DNA of 27,302 nucleotides, taken from NCBI GenBank assembly GCA_035289305.1, contig DATDXN010000031.1, positions 1-27,302 of the forward strand, written 5' to 3'. Below the pieces are notes generated by a model. It saw nothing but the letters and a program-made list of their open reading frames with translations, was not told the origin of the DNA and made no database searches. Of this stretch, positions 1 through 8,076 are shown in pieces; positions within the stretch are counted from its first letter, which is position 1, and each line of letters opens with the position of its first letter. The stretch comes from DATDXN01 sp035289305 (GTDB taxonomy: Bacteria; Patescibacteriota; Microgenomatia; UBA1406; HO2-37-13b). A program made the translations under genes and the position numbers.

Positions 1-137
1 ATGGTTGCAAAGTAAATTTTATGCTACACTTAAAGGAATGCGAATGGAGATACGGAAAGAAGAAAGAACAGTTGTGCAAAGAGCTTATAGTTTTACTGAA
101 AAAGTATCGTTTTGTTAGAATTTCCTAGTCTAGAGCC
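1..137 (+). mobile_element. Left partial insertion sequence, 3' end (IS1595-like)
   Basis: Bases 1-138 are an exact reverse complement of 27165-27302, so the two window ends carry the same sequence pointing inward. The inner boundary is probably at 137, where the reverse complement begins GGCTCTAGACTAGGA, a plausible IS terminal repeat opening with GG. One frame (3-128) reads as a transposase C-terminus whose TAG stop lies inside the terminal repeat. Only the 3' end is in the window; the contig probably broke here because the element is repeated in the genome. The target duplication cannot be checked because the other end of the element is missing. Confidence 0.7.
3..128 (+). CDS. Transposase C-terminal fragment (IS1595/ISXO2-like), 5'-truncated by window edge
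   Basis: An open frame of 41 codons runs in from the window edge to TAG at 126-128. It contains HLKECEWRYGKKKEQLCKEL, which resembles the end of IS1595/ISXO2-family DDE transposases as I remember them (an H/Y-L-K-E-x-E-[WF]-R-[FY] signature near the C-terminus). The catalytic core is outside the window, so the family call rests on this tail alone. The other two forward frames give weaker peptides. The same peptide is encoded in the opposite orientation at the right end. It ends about 30 bp before the first full gene, so an IS inserted just upstream of that gene may have displaced its original promoter. Confidence 0.55.
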   Translation, partial: GCKVNFMLHLKECEWRYGKKKEQLCKELIVLLKKYRFVRIS

Positions 138-157
138 TTCAGTTTTAGACCCAAACT

Positions 158-2665
158 ATGACGATCGAGAATAGAGACAACCAGAGTGAAAAAAGAACGG
201 CAGAAATGTCAATAAAACAAGCACCCGAGTCTCCACAGCAAGACAAAGAAGAAGATAAATCTCCTCCAGGAGAGTCTGCGGAAGATTTGAAAAGAGACGC
301 AAAAAAAGAACCAGCTTCATCTGTTGCTCCCCCGGTTGACGAGCAAGCGCCAAAAGAAGAAGAAAAAGAAGTTAGTTTGCTTACAATGGAGCCTACTGAA
401 GAAGCACACAAAGATGCCACCGCTCATGAGGAAGATACAGATGAGACAGTGATTGAGTCTGAATCTCACGAGACAGAGCTTGAGCAACCTGCTGAAGATT
501 CTTCTGTCTCCGCCGCAGAAGGTGAGGGTGCTTCTCGTTCTCTTGATGAAGCGCGTAATGCTTATGCGAAGGCCTACGCAGAATTTCGCAAAAAACAAAA
601 ATTCATAAAGAAGAACATACGACGAGTGACCGGTAAACAATATACAGAGGAAGAACTTCCTGATGGATTGAAGAGATTAAGAGATGAATATGAAAAAATA
701 CGAAAAGAAAAAGCAAAGGAGTTTATTACAAACGTCCAATCAGATAAAGTAGTAGAAATACAAATAAAAGTCATACAACAATTCATCATTGACGAATATC
801 AACTTCTTGCGAAAGCAGGTCTTGAAAGCTATCCGCCAAAAGAAAGAAACGTGGCGCTTAAACTATTGGATTTGTATAGAAATGTGCCGATGCCTCTACG
901 TATTATTGGTACAAGTATAGTAATTGGAGCGGGTTCGTTTCTTGTCCCGTGGGGGACAGTTTCAACAGTATCGGCAGCGTTGGGACTAACTGCCGCCCGA
1001 TCAATACGCGGTCTTGTAGCGGCGACTGCGGCGCAATTTGGCGCGCAAAGAGTCGAGAAGCGCTCTCACGTGAAAGAAAAATATAAAACAGCGCAAGAGG
1101 AACTAGAAAAAACATCGTTATTTAATATAGACGGCACATTTAGTGAAACATTCTTTACGCAGGCAGTCCAAGAAAAAGAGAAAATTGAACAAACGCATCA
1201 AAGAGATTTGGTGAAAACACAAATGAAAAAAGCAGGCGTTGGATTTTTAGCCGGCGGCGCTGCAGCTGGAGCAATCACCGGATTGGATATGCTTGGTGGT
1301 CATGCGCTTGGCATGGGTCGCGGCACAGGAATTTCCCCGGAAGAAAGAAAAGGAGGGTTAAAAAACTTAGTCACAGACGATAAAATAAAAGGGGGAAGTA
1401 CACCGCCAGAGACACCAAAATCAGCGACAGAAGTAGAAAAAACAAGTGTAAGTGGAAAACCATGGTGGAAGTTTTGGGAAAAACAGCCCAAAGCTCAAAC
1501 TCCTCCACAACCTGGCGTTTCAGATACTACAGCTGGAACAGCAAAAACGACGCAACCGGAACAAGGCACGTCGACGGCCAAGAGTACTCCTACTGAACCA
1601 AAATCCGAAGGTGCGCCTGCCGCAGAAGTTGTCGAGAGTTCTCCAGCTCCTAAGTTAGTAAAGCTTAACATTGGCGCTCGAGGACCCGAGGGGGCGATCA
1701 TTGATTATTTTAGAGAAAATAAAGAAGTAGCAAAAAGTGCTGGGTGGGATGGGAGCAGCGATATGAATGAATGGGTCTATCGCAAAGCCCATCTTTTGTG
1801 GCTTGCTGAAGCAAAAGAAGCGTTGAAAAATGAAGATATACTGAAAGAACTTAAAAAGCTGGGATATCCGAAAACTGAAGAAGGATACGCGGAAATGATG
1901 CATCGGATCAAAGCAGGCACGGTGACGTTCAAGGCTGACGGAACCATAGATGTGGATATTGATCACGCGCTTCCTGCCCGAGGTCATGCTCCCATAGTAG
2001 CAGAGGAAACGGCACAGCCAAGCGTAGCAGCGACTCCAGAACCAACTCCAACCAACTTTGACCAATTAGAACCAATTATCAAACCAAGCGTACCTCAAAC
2101 CTTACCCACTGCAGAACAAGTACAAACGCCGTTTGAAATTGATACCGAAATAGGTAAAATTCCACCAGAGACGATGGTTGCCGAGCCAGCGCAGACAGGA
2201 GTTTCGGGGGCAGCGGCAGAACAAGCAGCATCTTTGACAGGACAACAGTCCAGCGCAACCACGCCAATTTCCGCCACGACAGAAACGCCAGCACAAAAGA
2301 TATCAGTAGGCCTTGAGTCTTCGACAACTTCACCTATAATATCAGATACGGTGGATACCATACCGCAGATCACCTTTGAAAAAACCCTTCATGCCGCTGG
2401 ATTTACTTCAGAGGTTGATCCTGCATGGCAGGAAATTCATGATAAAACTGTTGGACAGCTCTTTAGAGCAGTCTCTGAAGATCCTCGGCGATATTTACAG
2501 TCAGAGCTTTTTGCCTTGCGTGTTAATCCCGATTATTATGTTCCCAAATTTCGCGCTCTTGCATATTATATTCAATCAGAAACAATGTTTGATGGAGATG
2601 AAATTATAAGAAAATGGGGACCTTTATCAGTTGAGGATTTTCTCAAACAAATAATGTATGTATGA
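158..2665 (+). CDS. Large hypothetical membrane-associated protein, paralogue of the 5306-6601 product
   Basis: I do not recognise a function. The 835-residue product starts with an acidic, disordered Glu/Lys/Pro/Ser-rich region (1-125), followed by a charged helical segment (130-240) and a long hydrophobic Gly/Ala-rich stretch (about 244-290) that could be a membrane hairpin. A second charged helix follows, then another hydrophobic segment (about 356-380), a Pro/Thr-rich linker, and a compact domain at about 504-604 opening GARGPEGAIIDYF. The C-terminal 75 residues are again globular. The same order (helix, hydrophobic pair, hydrophobic segment, GPEGA domain) recurs in the 5306-6601 product. 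No Shine-Dalgarno sequence precedes the ATG; a second ATG at 206 is an alternative start. Its stop overlaps the next start by 8 bp, suggesting coupled translation. Confidence 0.85.
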   Translation: MTIENRDNQSEKRTAEMSIKQAPESPQQDKEEDKSPPGESAEDLKRDAKKEPASSVAPPVDEQAPKEEEKEVSLLTMEPTEEAHKDATAHEEDTDETVIESESHETELEQPAEDSSVSAAEGEGASRSLDEARNAYAKAYAEFRKKQKFIKKNIRRVTGKQYTEEELPDGLKRLRDEYEKIRKEKAKEFITNVQSDKVVEIQIKVIQQFIIDEYQLLAKAGLESYPPKERNVALKLLDLYRNVPMPLRIIGTSIVIGAGSFLVPWGTVSTVSAALGLTAARSIRGLVAATAAQFGAQRVEKRSHVKEKYKTAQEELEKTSLFNIDGTFSETFFTQAVQEKEKIEQTHQRDLVKTQMKKAGVGFLAGGAAAGAITGLDMLGGHALGMGRGTGISPEERKGGLKNLVTDDKIKGGSTPPETPKSATEVEKTSVSGKPWWKFWEKQPKAQTPPQPGVSDTTAGTAKTTQPEQGTSTAKSTPTEPKSEGAPAAEVVESSPAPKLVKLNIGARGPEGAIIDYFRENKEVAKSAGWDGSSDMNEWVYRKAHLLWLAEAKEALKNEDILKELKKLGYPKTEEGYAEMMHRIKAGTVTFKADGTIDVDIDHALPARGHAPIVAEETAQPSVAATPEPTPTNFDQLEPIIKPSVPQTLPTAEQVQTPFEIDTEIGKIPPETMVAEPAQTGVSGAAAEQAASLTGQQSSATTPISATTETPAQKISVGLESSTTSPIISDTVDTIPQITFEKTLHAAGFTSEVDPAWQEIHDKTVGQLFRAVSEDPRRYLQSELFALRVNPDYYVPKFRALAYYIQSETMFDGDEIIRKWGPLSVEDFLKQIMYV

Positions 2666-2978
2666 TTATCTGAATAAAAATATCGTAAAAACCTTGGGTC
2701 TTCATACGCTGCCGCGTGAAAAGCAAGAAGAAATGCTCGTGAAAATCGGTGATATTATTTTTCAAAATATCCTGCTTCGAGTCATGGGAGAACTAGATGA
2801 GGCTGGAAGCGCAGAGCTTGACCGCATGCTTACAGAAAAAAAGACCGATGAAGAAGTATTTAATTTTTTGTCTCGTCATATTCCTCAACTTGATGAACTT
2901 GTGAAAGAAGAAATTGTCCGTTTCAAAGAGGAAACGACCGATTTCATGACCTCTCTTTTCCCTCCACAATCATCCTGA
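2658..2978 (+). CDS. DUF5663-like small helical protein
   Basis: The 106-residue, charged, all-helical product resembles the DUF5663 family often found in CPR genomes: an N-terminal LGLHTLPREKQEEMLVKIG segment, a central helix, then the pattern FLSRHIPQLDELVKEEI. No enzymatic motif, signal peptide or membrane segment is visible. The family has no established function that I know of. The start overlaps the end of the preceding gene by 8 bp, so it is probably co-expressed with that large membrane-associated protein. DUF assignment is from memory of the conserved xHIPxLDExVxEE pattern. Confidence 0.75.
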   Translation: MYDYLNKNIVKTLGLHTLPREKQEEMLVKIGDIIFQNILLRVMGELDEAGSAELDRMLTEKKTDEEVFNFLSRHIPQLDELVKEEIVRFKEETTDFMTSLFPPQSS

Positions 2979-3008
2979 TTTTTACCCCCCCCGCGTTTCC
3001 TTCCACGC

Positions 3009-3040
3009 TTGACAAACGAAGAATAAAGATATGCTATACT
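3009..3040 (+). promoter_or_regulatory. Promoter for the 3049 gene, leaderless geometry
   Basis: TTGACA (3009-3014) precedes an extended -10, TGCTATACT (3032-3040). The spacer to TATACT is 20 nt, longer than ideal, so the TGn extension probably matters. The -10 ends 8 nt before the ATG at 3049, which puts the transcription start at or next to the start codon. Confidence 0.6.
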
Positions 3041-3048
3041 GGAAAAAT

Positions 3049-3363
3049 ATGCATACGGACATCGTGAGCAATGAAAGGAAAACCGAACTTGAAAAACAAT
3101 TAGCAGAGACTATTCTTGCCAATTTCGAAAAAGGGGCTCTTTCATACGAGGAAATGAAAAAATCGTCGGCATATATTCTTGATGGTTTAAAAGATGTGAT
3201 AGAGGAAAAGCAACTTGCGTATTTTTTCGAAAATCTTGCGGCCCACTGGCCGATTTTCAAAGACATACGTGTTTTATATTCAGAAAAGGGCGACAAAGCA
3301 ATGGAAGAAAAAAAGCAGCAAGCACTCCGTGATGCTATTAAAAATTCTCAAAACACCCACTAA
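3049..3363 (+). CDS. Small charged hypothetical protein
   Basis: The product has 104 residues, is Lys/Glu-rich and predicted helical, and has no signal peptide or membrane segment; I do not recognise the family. The start chosen is ATG 3049. An in-frame ATG at 3031 lies inside the -10 element of the promoter and cannot be transcribed from it. The gene's TAA and the next ATG overlap as TAATG (3361-3365), so this gene and the long split gene after it are very likely co-translated and may act together. Confidence 0.7.
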   Translation: MHTDIVSNERKTELEKQLAETILANFEKGALSYEEMKKSSAYILDGLKDVIEEKQLAYFFENLAAHWPIFKDIRVLYSEKGDKAMEEKKQQALRDAIKNSQNTH

Positions 3364-3629
3364 TGTCTGATATTTCATCCACCGAGTTGGGACTAAAAGT
3401 CATAACCGAGAGCTTGCCGGCAGGGCATGCGCCAGTGACTATGGGTGAGTTACTAGCACAAGAAGTCCGTCAGAAACTGGAGGCGAATCAAGGAGAAAAA
3501 GCCCTTGAGAATTTGAAAAACCCCGGTCTTATGCTGACAGGAGGGAAAATGACCGCTATTGTTGGGAGTCTTTTTTCACCTGATACCCTCGATCCCGCAA
3601 CAGGACATCTCATTCATTCTGCCCAATAG
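3363..3629 (+). CDS. N-terminal part of a gene interrupted by an in-frame TAG
   Basis: 88 codons from an ATG overlapping the previous stop (TAATG), ending at TAG 3627-3629. The next frame (3630-5255) continues in the same register with no other stop, and the protein sequence reads smoothly across the TAG. This is best read as the first 88 residues of a roughly 630-residue protein broken by a nonsense codon, not as an independent gene. It contains an amphipathic helical stretch and no recognisable domain. As a separate product it would be a truncated helical fragment of unknown function. Confidence 0.65.
   Translation: MSDISSTELGLKVITESLPAGHAPVTMGELLAQEVRQKLEANQGEKALENLKNPGLMLTGGKMTAIVGSLFSPDTLDPATGHLIHSAQ
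3627..3629 (+). other. In-frame amber codon splitting one reading frame
   Basis: The context is CAA-TAG-GAT. Both sides are in the same frame (3363 and 3702 are both divisible by 3), and 3630-3701 is open. The next possible initiator, TTG at 3702, has no Shine-Dalgarno sequence and no -10 element. TAG also ends at least three other genes here (6601, 17934 and the minus-strand gene at 24168), so it is not simply reassigned. Confidence 0.8.
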
Positions 3630-3701
3630 GATGGGCGAAAGCTAGAGACCGATACTATTATTAACCCCGTTGCCGACCTTGTAGATCACTCATTTTCATC
3701 A

Positions 3702-5255
3702 TTGACAGATCCCGTTCATGGAGCTTTTTTAAAAACGGCATTGACTGATTATTTATTAAATCATGCCGGATTTTTGGCGACGACAGGGATTAACCCCACA
3801 GACCCCAACGCTCGAGTTGATGCTGAAGCAAAGGCAGAGCAGATGCTGAAGGATCCTCTTTTTGTTGCAAAACTGAAAGGAAATATCGCTGATGTCTTAC
3901 AAACATTAAAATCAGATGATTATCAAAGTCTCCACCAGCTTTTTCAGCAACAAGATGCGGTGATAGTAAAAATCTACGACGTGACCAATGAAATAGGAGA
4001 CCCTACCAGTGGATTGGTAATGGAAATTGCCGACAGCAGAAAAGACCTTGATAATCGCTATGGTATGGAACGTGATTCCAAAACAGGCGTGGTAACAAAA
4101 ACGGGAGCTCGGATCGAAGATCAAGAAAAAGCTCAAGTGTGCAAACAAAAACTATCCATCGAGCTTGACAAATGTCAAAGTAAATATGAGTTATTGAACC
4201 GTATTTTCACCAGCATGAAACAAGGAAAAACGATAACAATTGCGCCAACGTTAACTGTTGTTGATTTAATAACTGGTACCCCTCTCACACTAAACACTTT
4301 ATCATTCGATGAAATAATTGAACATACTCAAGCATACGCAACGGAGCTTGAACGGATTCAGACAGATATGGAAAAAGAGGATTATGTGATACGTTCAGTT
4401 AATACGGAAAAGGAAAATCTGGAAAAACAAATCAAAGAAAAGGAAGATATAAAAGCAAAAAAAGAAGCAGATAAAACTACTCTCACTCAACAGCACGATA
4501 AACTCGCGGCAGAAGCGACAGCGGCCAAAGATGAACTTGGTAGAAAAGAAGGAGATTTTGCCATGCGATTGCAGTCTATCCTCGGTGAAACGGCGACTGA
4601 TCTGTGGAAAGAGGCAAAAGATGAGGCAGAAAAAACAAAAGGGGAAGTTACGAAAAGCCTTGAGGAGACAACATACCAAAGGTTATACCAACTTCTGTAT
4701 GGGGAGATTTATAATGATACTAAGAAGCATTTCGACAAAGGAAAGTTAAAAACAATGCTTGAAACTATGAAAAATGCTCCTCATGGTAAGGCGGCAGAAA
4801 ATCTGGGGATTGCTCGCATACAAGCTGCAATTGTGAACTTTACCATTGGTGTTGTGGCTCCTGAAGATGCGGCGCTTTTACCATTTTTGAGGGAGCTCGC
4901 CGCAGATCCTGCCAAACGTGAAAGTATCTGTATTCGTCTGACTACTGATACGCTTCAGCTTGTTGCTCTGAAAAACCCAAAACTCTTCACCGAAATGTTT
5001 ACCGACGATGAACTGCTTATAAGAAAAGTAAGCAATGATGTGCTTCCCGGTTTGATCTCGAAGGTCAAAGAGAACCCAACGCTTAAGAAACAAATTGAAA
5101 CAGAACTTAATACTGATTTGGCAAAAGAAACAAAAGAGAGTCTCATGGAAAAGCTTGCGCGACTGGGAAAAGGCAAATGGATCAAACTTCTCTTGGCGAT
5201 ACTCGGCGGAGCAGCTTTGATTGCGGGAAAAACTCTTTTAATGCCTTCACCGTGA
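3702..5255 (+). CDS. C-terminal part of the TAG-split gene: coiled-coil protein with C-terminal membrane anchor
   Basis: The coordinates begin at the first possible initiator (TTG), but the frame is open from 3630, directly after the TAG, so this is probably not a separate gene. The 517-residue part contains a soluble helical region, a strongly charged Lys/Glu coiled coil (about residues 220-300 of this part), further helices, and one C-terminal hydrophobic segment, IKLLLAILGGAALIAGKTLL, close to the end. That suggests a tail-anchored protein with a cytoplasmic body. I do not recognise the family. The gene sits between small charged proteins and the second GPEGA-domain paralogue, all on one strand, suggesting a shared membrane-associated role. 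Confidence 0.7.
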   Translation: MTDPVHGAFLKTALTDYLLNHAGFLATTGINPTDPNARVDAEAKAEQMLKDPLFVAKLKGNIADVLQTLKSDDYQSLHQLFQQQDAVIVKIYDVTNEIGDPTSGLVMEIADSRKDLDNRYGMERDSKTGVVTKTGARIEDQEKAQVCKQKLSIELDKCQSKYELLNRIFTSMKQGKTITIAPTLTVVDLITGTPLTLNTLSFDEIIEHTQAYATELERIQTDMEKEDYVIRSVNTEKENLEKQIKEKEDIKAKKEADKTTLTQQHDKLAAEATAAKDELGRKEGDFAMRLQSILGETATDLWKEAKDEAEKTKGEVTKSLEETTYQRLYQLLYGEIYNDTKKHFDKGKLKTMLETMKNAPHGKAAENLGIARIQAAIVNFTIGVVAPEDAALLPFLRELAADPAKRESICIRLTTDTLQLVALKNPKLFTEMFTDDELLIRKVSNDVLPGLISKVKENPTLKKQIETELNTDLAKETKESLMEKLARLGKGKWIKLLLAILGGAALIAGKTLLMPSP

Positions 5256-5289
5256 ATTAAAACAAACGAGTGAAAAATGAGAGAGTATA

Positions 5290-5298
5290 TGCTATACT
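5290..5298 (+). promoter_or_regulatory. Extended -10 for the 5306 gene
   Basis: TGCTATACT, identical to the element at 3032-3040, ends 7 nt before ATG 5306. No convincing -35 hexamer is visible. The geometry predicts a leaderless transcript. Confidence 0.5.
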
Positions 5299-5305
5299 GT
5301 CTTAT

Positions 5306-6601
5306 ATGGCGTTTGAGCGGCTGGCTCGTTGGATGAAAAGAGGTGAAAAATCTCCTTCGTATAGATCCCAACCGGCTGTTTCTCCTCCTAAACTTCAGCA
5401 AGATAGTCTTACACAGGCGAAGCAACGCTATGAGGCATTGCTTGCGACACAAAATTCAAAAAGAGCTAAAAGAAAACTCGCACAAAGCGACCATGGAAAT
5501 GCATTAAAAAAGGCATACGAGCGGGAAAAAGTGAGCCATCTTGCGTTCCTTCTCAAGAAACAGGAAGAGATGAATGGCAATGGAAAAGCAGTCGCGCTAT
5601 TCTCATTTTTAGAGAAAGAACAGCGGTGGTTACAAACCGTTGAAACAGCAAAAAGGCACGATTCTTCAAAAGAAAGTGTGGCGCGCACAGTTGTCAGTTG
5701 GTATCACGATCGCTCCTCCGTGACCCGATCGGTTATTTCAGGCGCCGCGGTTACCGCAGCTGTTGCTGTACTTCCGGTTGCCATTCCCACAGTGGCAGGC
5801 TCCAGTGTGCTTGGGGCAGGAGTATATGTGGGAGTCCGGATTGGTCGTGGAATTGCAGCTGCTACTGGAGGAGACATAGGGAAGAGGCTGTGGGGAAAGG
5901 CGATGAGACGGTTTTCAGGTAGCACACCAGATACGCAGCGAGAAAGAGAAATACTTGATCTTCAAAGCAGGGTAAAAAATCATCTTGAACATTCACAAAG
6001 TCTTGAAACAACCATTGGAGCAATTTCGCACGCCTATGACGATATTCAAAAGCGGTATGAAAAACAGAAGAAACGATATGTATGGGGAGAGCGATGTGCT
6101 ATCGCGGTAGGAGTTTTTGCCACAGCTGGCGCAACCGGGGTGATTTTTGATAGTCTGTGGGGTGGGGGAGGGTTTCATCAGGGACAACGTCCACAGACTA
6201 CCGTCATACCGAAAGCTCCTCCATTTGAGGAGACACCGCGTGCGCCTATACCTGAACCGCATACCATAGATGAAGTTCCCATCAGTGGCAGGGGCCCCGA
6301 GGGAGCGGTCAGTGATTATTTCCACGAAAATGTTGATGTGGCGATTAAGTTCGGTTGGGATGGGAGCGTAGATTTAAGCGAATGGGCAGAGAAAAAAGCG
6401 CATGTGTTATGGCTGGATGACGCGCAGGAAGCGCTCGCCGCGGAGAAAACCATTGATACGCTGAAGGAAGGGCGATTTTCATCTGACCTTAAAGGATACA
6501 GCCGCATGATGAAAAAGATAGCAGAAGGAACCGTTGAAATTGATCAAAAAACACAAAGTATCACCACCAAAATCACCCGTCTGGTTTTTCAACGCACATA
6601 G
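5306..6601 (+). CDS. Membrane-associated hypothetical protein, paralogue of the 158-2665 product
   Basis: The 431-residue product is unrecognised. It has an N-terminal basic, helical region (1-130), a Gly/Ala/Val-rich hydrophobic stretch (about 141-190) likely to be a membrane hairpin, a charged helix, another hydrophobic segment (about 260-285), a Pro-rich linker, and a terminal domain (about 324-431) opening GRGPEGAVSDYF with a central GWDGSVDLSEW. The last domain aligns with residues 504-604 of the 158-2665 product (GPEGA, GWDGS, E-W-x-x-x-K-A-H, L-W-L). The ATG at 5306 is preferred over the in-frame GTG at 5270 because the GTG lies upstream of the -10 element. The stop is TAG. Confidence 0.8.
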   Translation: MAFERLARWMKRGEKSPSYRSQPAVSPPKLQQDSLTQAKQRYEALLATQNSKRAKRKLAQSDHGNALKKAYEREKVSHLAFLLKKQEEMNGNGKAVALFSFLEKEQRWLQTVETAKRHDSSKESVARTVVSWYHDRSSVTRSVISGAAVTAAVAVLPVAIPTVAGSSVLGAGVYVGVRIGRGIAAATGGDIGKRLWGKAMRRFSGSTPDTQREREILDLQSRVKNHLEHSQSLETTIGAISHAYDDIQKRYEKQKKRYVWGERCAIAVGVFATAGATGVIFDSLWGGGGFHQGQRPQTTVIPKAPPFEETPRAPIPEPHTIDEVPISGRGPEGAVSDYFHENVDVAIKFGWDGSVDLSEWAEKKAHVLWLDDAQEALAAEKTIDTLKEGRFSSDLKGYSRMMKKIAEGTVEIDQKTQSITTKITRLVFQRT

Positions 6602-6698
6602 GTACCATCTCTCCACGGCCGTAAAGTAATGGTATTTATCCAGATACACGAAATTATCCCTTCAGGATGTGAAAAAAGTTTAATTAAGTCAGGATATT

Positions 6699-6932
6699 TT
6701 ACGATACCCCTAGAAGTCGAATGATGACTTCTTTTTTGTAGCGTCGATCTCCGCGGGAATTAATCCGTATGGCAGGCAGTTTTCCTTTTTTACCCCAGCG
6801 TTTGATGGTCAGGGGCGAGACGCGTAAAAGCTCGGCCACTTCACGAATCGTCAAAAGATCAGGAAGATCGTCGAGCGATACGTTACCCCGATTAGATCGG
6901 GGTTGATTTTCTCGTTTATTCGATACTGACAT
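6699..6932 (-). CDS. Helix-turn-helix DNA-binding protein, MerR/excisionase-like
   Basis: A 77-residue protein with a single winged-helix domain: LTIREVAELLRVSPLTIKRW is a classic helix-turn-helix of the HTH_17/excisionase (MerR superfamily) type, followed by the wing GKLPAIRINSRGDRRYKKEVI. Such proteins bind DNA as regulators or as recombination directionality factors; no integrase is visible here, so a regulatory role is the simpler reading. It lies downstream of rplL on the same strand but has its own consensus promoter in the 54-bp gap. There is no clear Shine-Dalgarno sequence before the ATG. Its 3' end runs toward the convergent 5306-6601 gene. Confidence 0.85.
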   Translation of the reverse strand: MSVSNKRENQPRSNRGNVSLDDLPDLLTIREVAELLRVSPLTIKRWGKKGKLPAIRINSRGDRRYKKEVIIRLLGVS

Positions 6933-6948
6933 ACTCGTATATATTTTG

Positions 6949-6977
6949 ATTATAAAACAAACTTTTTACCTTGTCAA
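6949..6977 (-). promoter_or_regulatory. Consensus promoter for the HTH gene
   Basis: Read on the minus strand: TTGACA (6977-6972), a 17-nt spacer, TATAAT (6954-6949), a full match to the sigma-70-type consensus. The predicted start is about 10 nt before the ATG at 6932. The -35 sits about 10 bp past the rplL stop. Confidence 0.8.
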
Positions 6978-6986
6978 ACGGCTTTT

Positions 6987-7388
6987 TTACTTCAATTCGA
7001 CTTTTCCTCCTGCTGCCTCGACTTTCTTTTTCGCCTCCTCCGCAGCGTCTTTTTTCACATCTTTCAAAAGTTCTTTTGGAGCGCTTTCGACGAGTTTCTT
7101 CGCATCCATCAGACCCAAAGAAGGAGTGATTTCACGAACTGCTTTGATGACTGCCAATTTATTTGCCCCTGCTTCTTTCAAAACGACTGTGTAGCTTGTT
7201 TTTTCCTCCGCTTGTGCTGAAGCGGCAGCGGCGGCAGGCGCTCCTCCCGCAGGCGCTACCATCATACCAGATACGCCAAATTTTTCCTCAAGATGTGAGG
7301 CAAGCTCCGAGAGCTCAAGCGTAGTTAGTTTTTCAATTTCTTGTGCTATCTTTTCTACTTTTGCTGTAATTTTTTTTGCTTCACCCAT
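6987..7388 (-). CDS. rplL: 50S ribosomal protein L7/L12
   Basis: A 133-residue stalk protein that binds L10 and recruits translation factors to the large subunit. It shows the N-terminal dimerisation helices (EIEKLTTLELSELASHLEEK), an Ala/Gly/Pro-rich hinge (about 43-62), and the conserved C-terminal domain with KLAVIKAVREITPSLGLMDA and the KKLVESAPKELLKDVKK helix. The start is ATG 7388 because a strong Shine-Dalgarno sequence (AAAGGGGG) lies about 8 nt upstream; an upstream in-frame ATG at 7415 has no such support. It follows rplJ by about 70 nt on the same strand, the usual bacterial order. Confidence 0.97.
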   Translation of the reverse strand: MGEAKKITAKVEKIAQEIEKLTTLELSELASHLEEKFGVSGMMVAPAGGAPAAAAASAQAEEKTSYTVVLKEAGANKLAVIKAVREITPSLGLMDAKKLVESAPKELLKDVKKDAAEEAKKKVEAAGGKVELK

Positions 7389-7459
7389 ATCAAACACCCC
7401 CTTTTCAAAATTCAAAAATTAAAAGTCAAAATGCAAAATTGAAAATATTGTTTATTATA

Positions 7460-8017
7460 TTAATTGGTAACGGAACTTTTGGCTTGAAGGACGCGGACGA
7501 GTTTCATCATCCCGTATCGCAGAGCAGTGACCGTTCTTCGCTGTGGGGCATAAAGAAATCCGACGAGCTTTGCGTAGAGTTCCTCACGTGAAGGAAGTTG
7601 CGCAAGCTGTGCGAGTTGGTCTGCCCTATATACGACGCCGTCGATGATACCGATTTTAAAAGCAAGCTGGTTTTCTTCTGTGGCAGCACGGTAAAATACG
7701 GGAAGAACCCCTTCCCATGAGTCGGGTTTGTCTATCGGCCCGGCAGGAATGGTCAAAATGGCTGTCGTACCGACGAGCACTCGATCATCGGCGAGTGTGC
7801 CTTTGTGCGCCTTCTGCGCGGCTTTTTTAAAGAGCGAGTTCTTGACGACCTGAAGGAGAGGTTTTTTTTCTGTCTTGACGGCGCTTTTTAGTGCTTTTCG
7901 AAGTGTTTCAAACTTTTGATGAGATGTGCTGCCAAATTGTACCAAAACGATATGTTGCGCATTTTTAATCGTCTCTGCAAGCTTGTCTACTTTTTGTATT
8001 TTACTGATATGTGGCAT
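7460..8017 (-). CDS. rplJ: 50S ribosomal protein L10
   Basis: A 185-residue protein forming the base of the ribosomal stalk, binding 23S rRNA at its N-terminus and L7/L12 dimers at its C-terminal helix. Visible family features are VVKNSLFKKA (conserved KNxL segment) and LAQLPSREELYAKLVGFLYAP (the near-universal L10 motif), then a C-terminal helix for L12 docking. Start choice: AGGAGA at 8026-8031 lies 8 nt upstream of ATG 8017, better than the ATGs at 8023 and 8062. The rplJ-rplL pair has its own promoter and a roughly 60-nt leader; L10 family leaders are often sites of autogenous control. Confidence 0.97.
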   Translation of the reverse strand: MPHISKIQKVDKLAETIKNAQHIVLVQFGSTSHQKFETLRKALKSAVKTEKKPLLQVVKNSLFKKAAQKAHKGTLADDRVLVGTTAILTIPAGPIDKPDSWEGVLPVFYRAATEENQLAFKIGIIDGVVYRADQLAQLAQLPSREELYAKLVGFLYAPQRRTVTALRYGMMKLVRVLQAKSSVTN

Positions 8018-8076
8018 AACCATTCTCTCCTGCGGGAAATAATTTTTATGGCTTGTCTCCAACCCGCCATCTTTGA

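Noticed and set aside
2986..2994. C8 homopolymer as a phase-variation tract
   Set aside because: It lies in the intergenic gap after the DUF5663-like gene and upstream of the -35; it changes no reading frame and could be an assembly-length error.
6599..6724. 40-codon open extension after the TAG at 6601
   Set aside because: It runs into the convergent HTH gene, is not similar to the paralogue's extension, and 40 stop-free codons can occur by chance.
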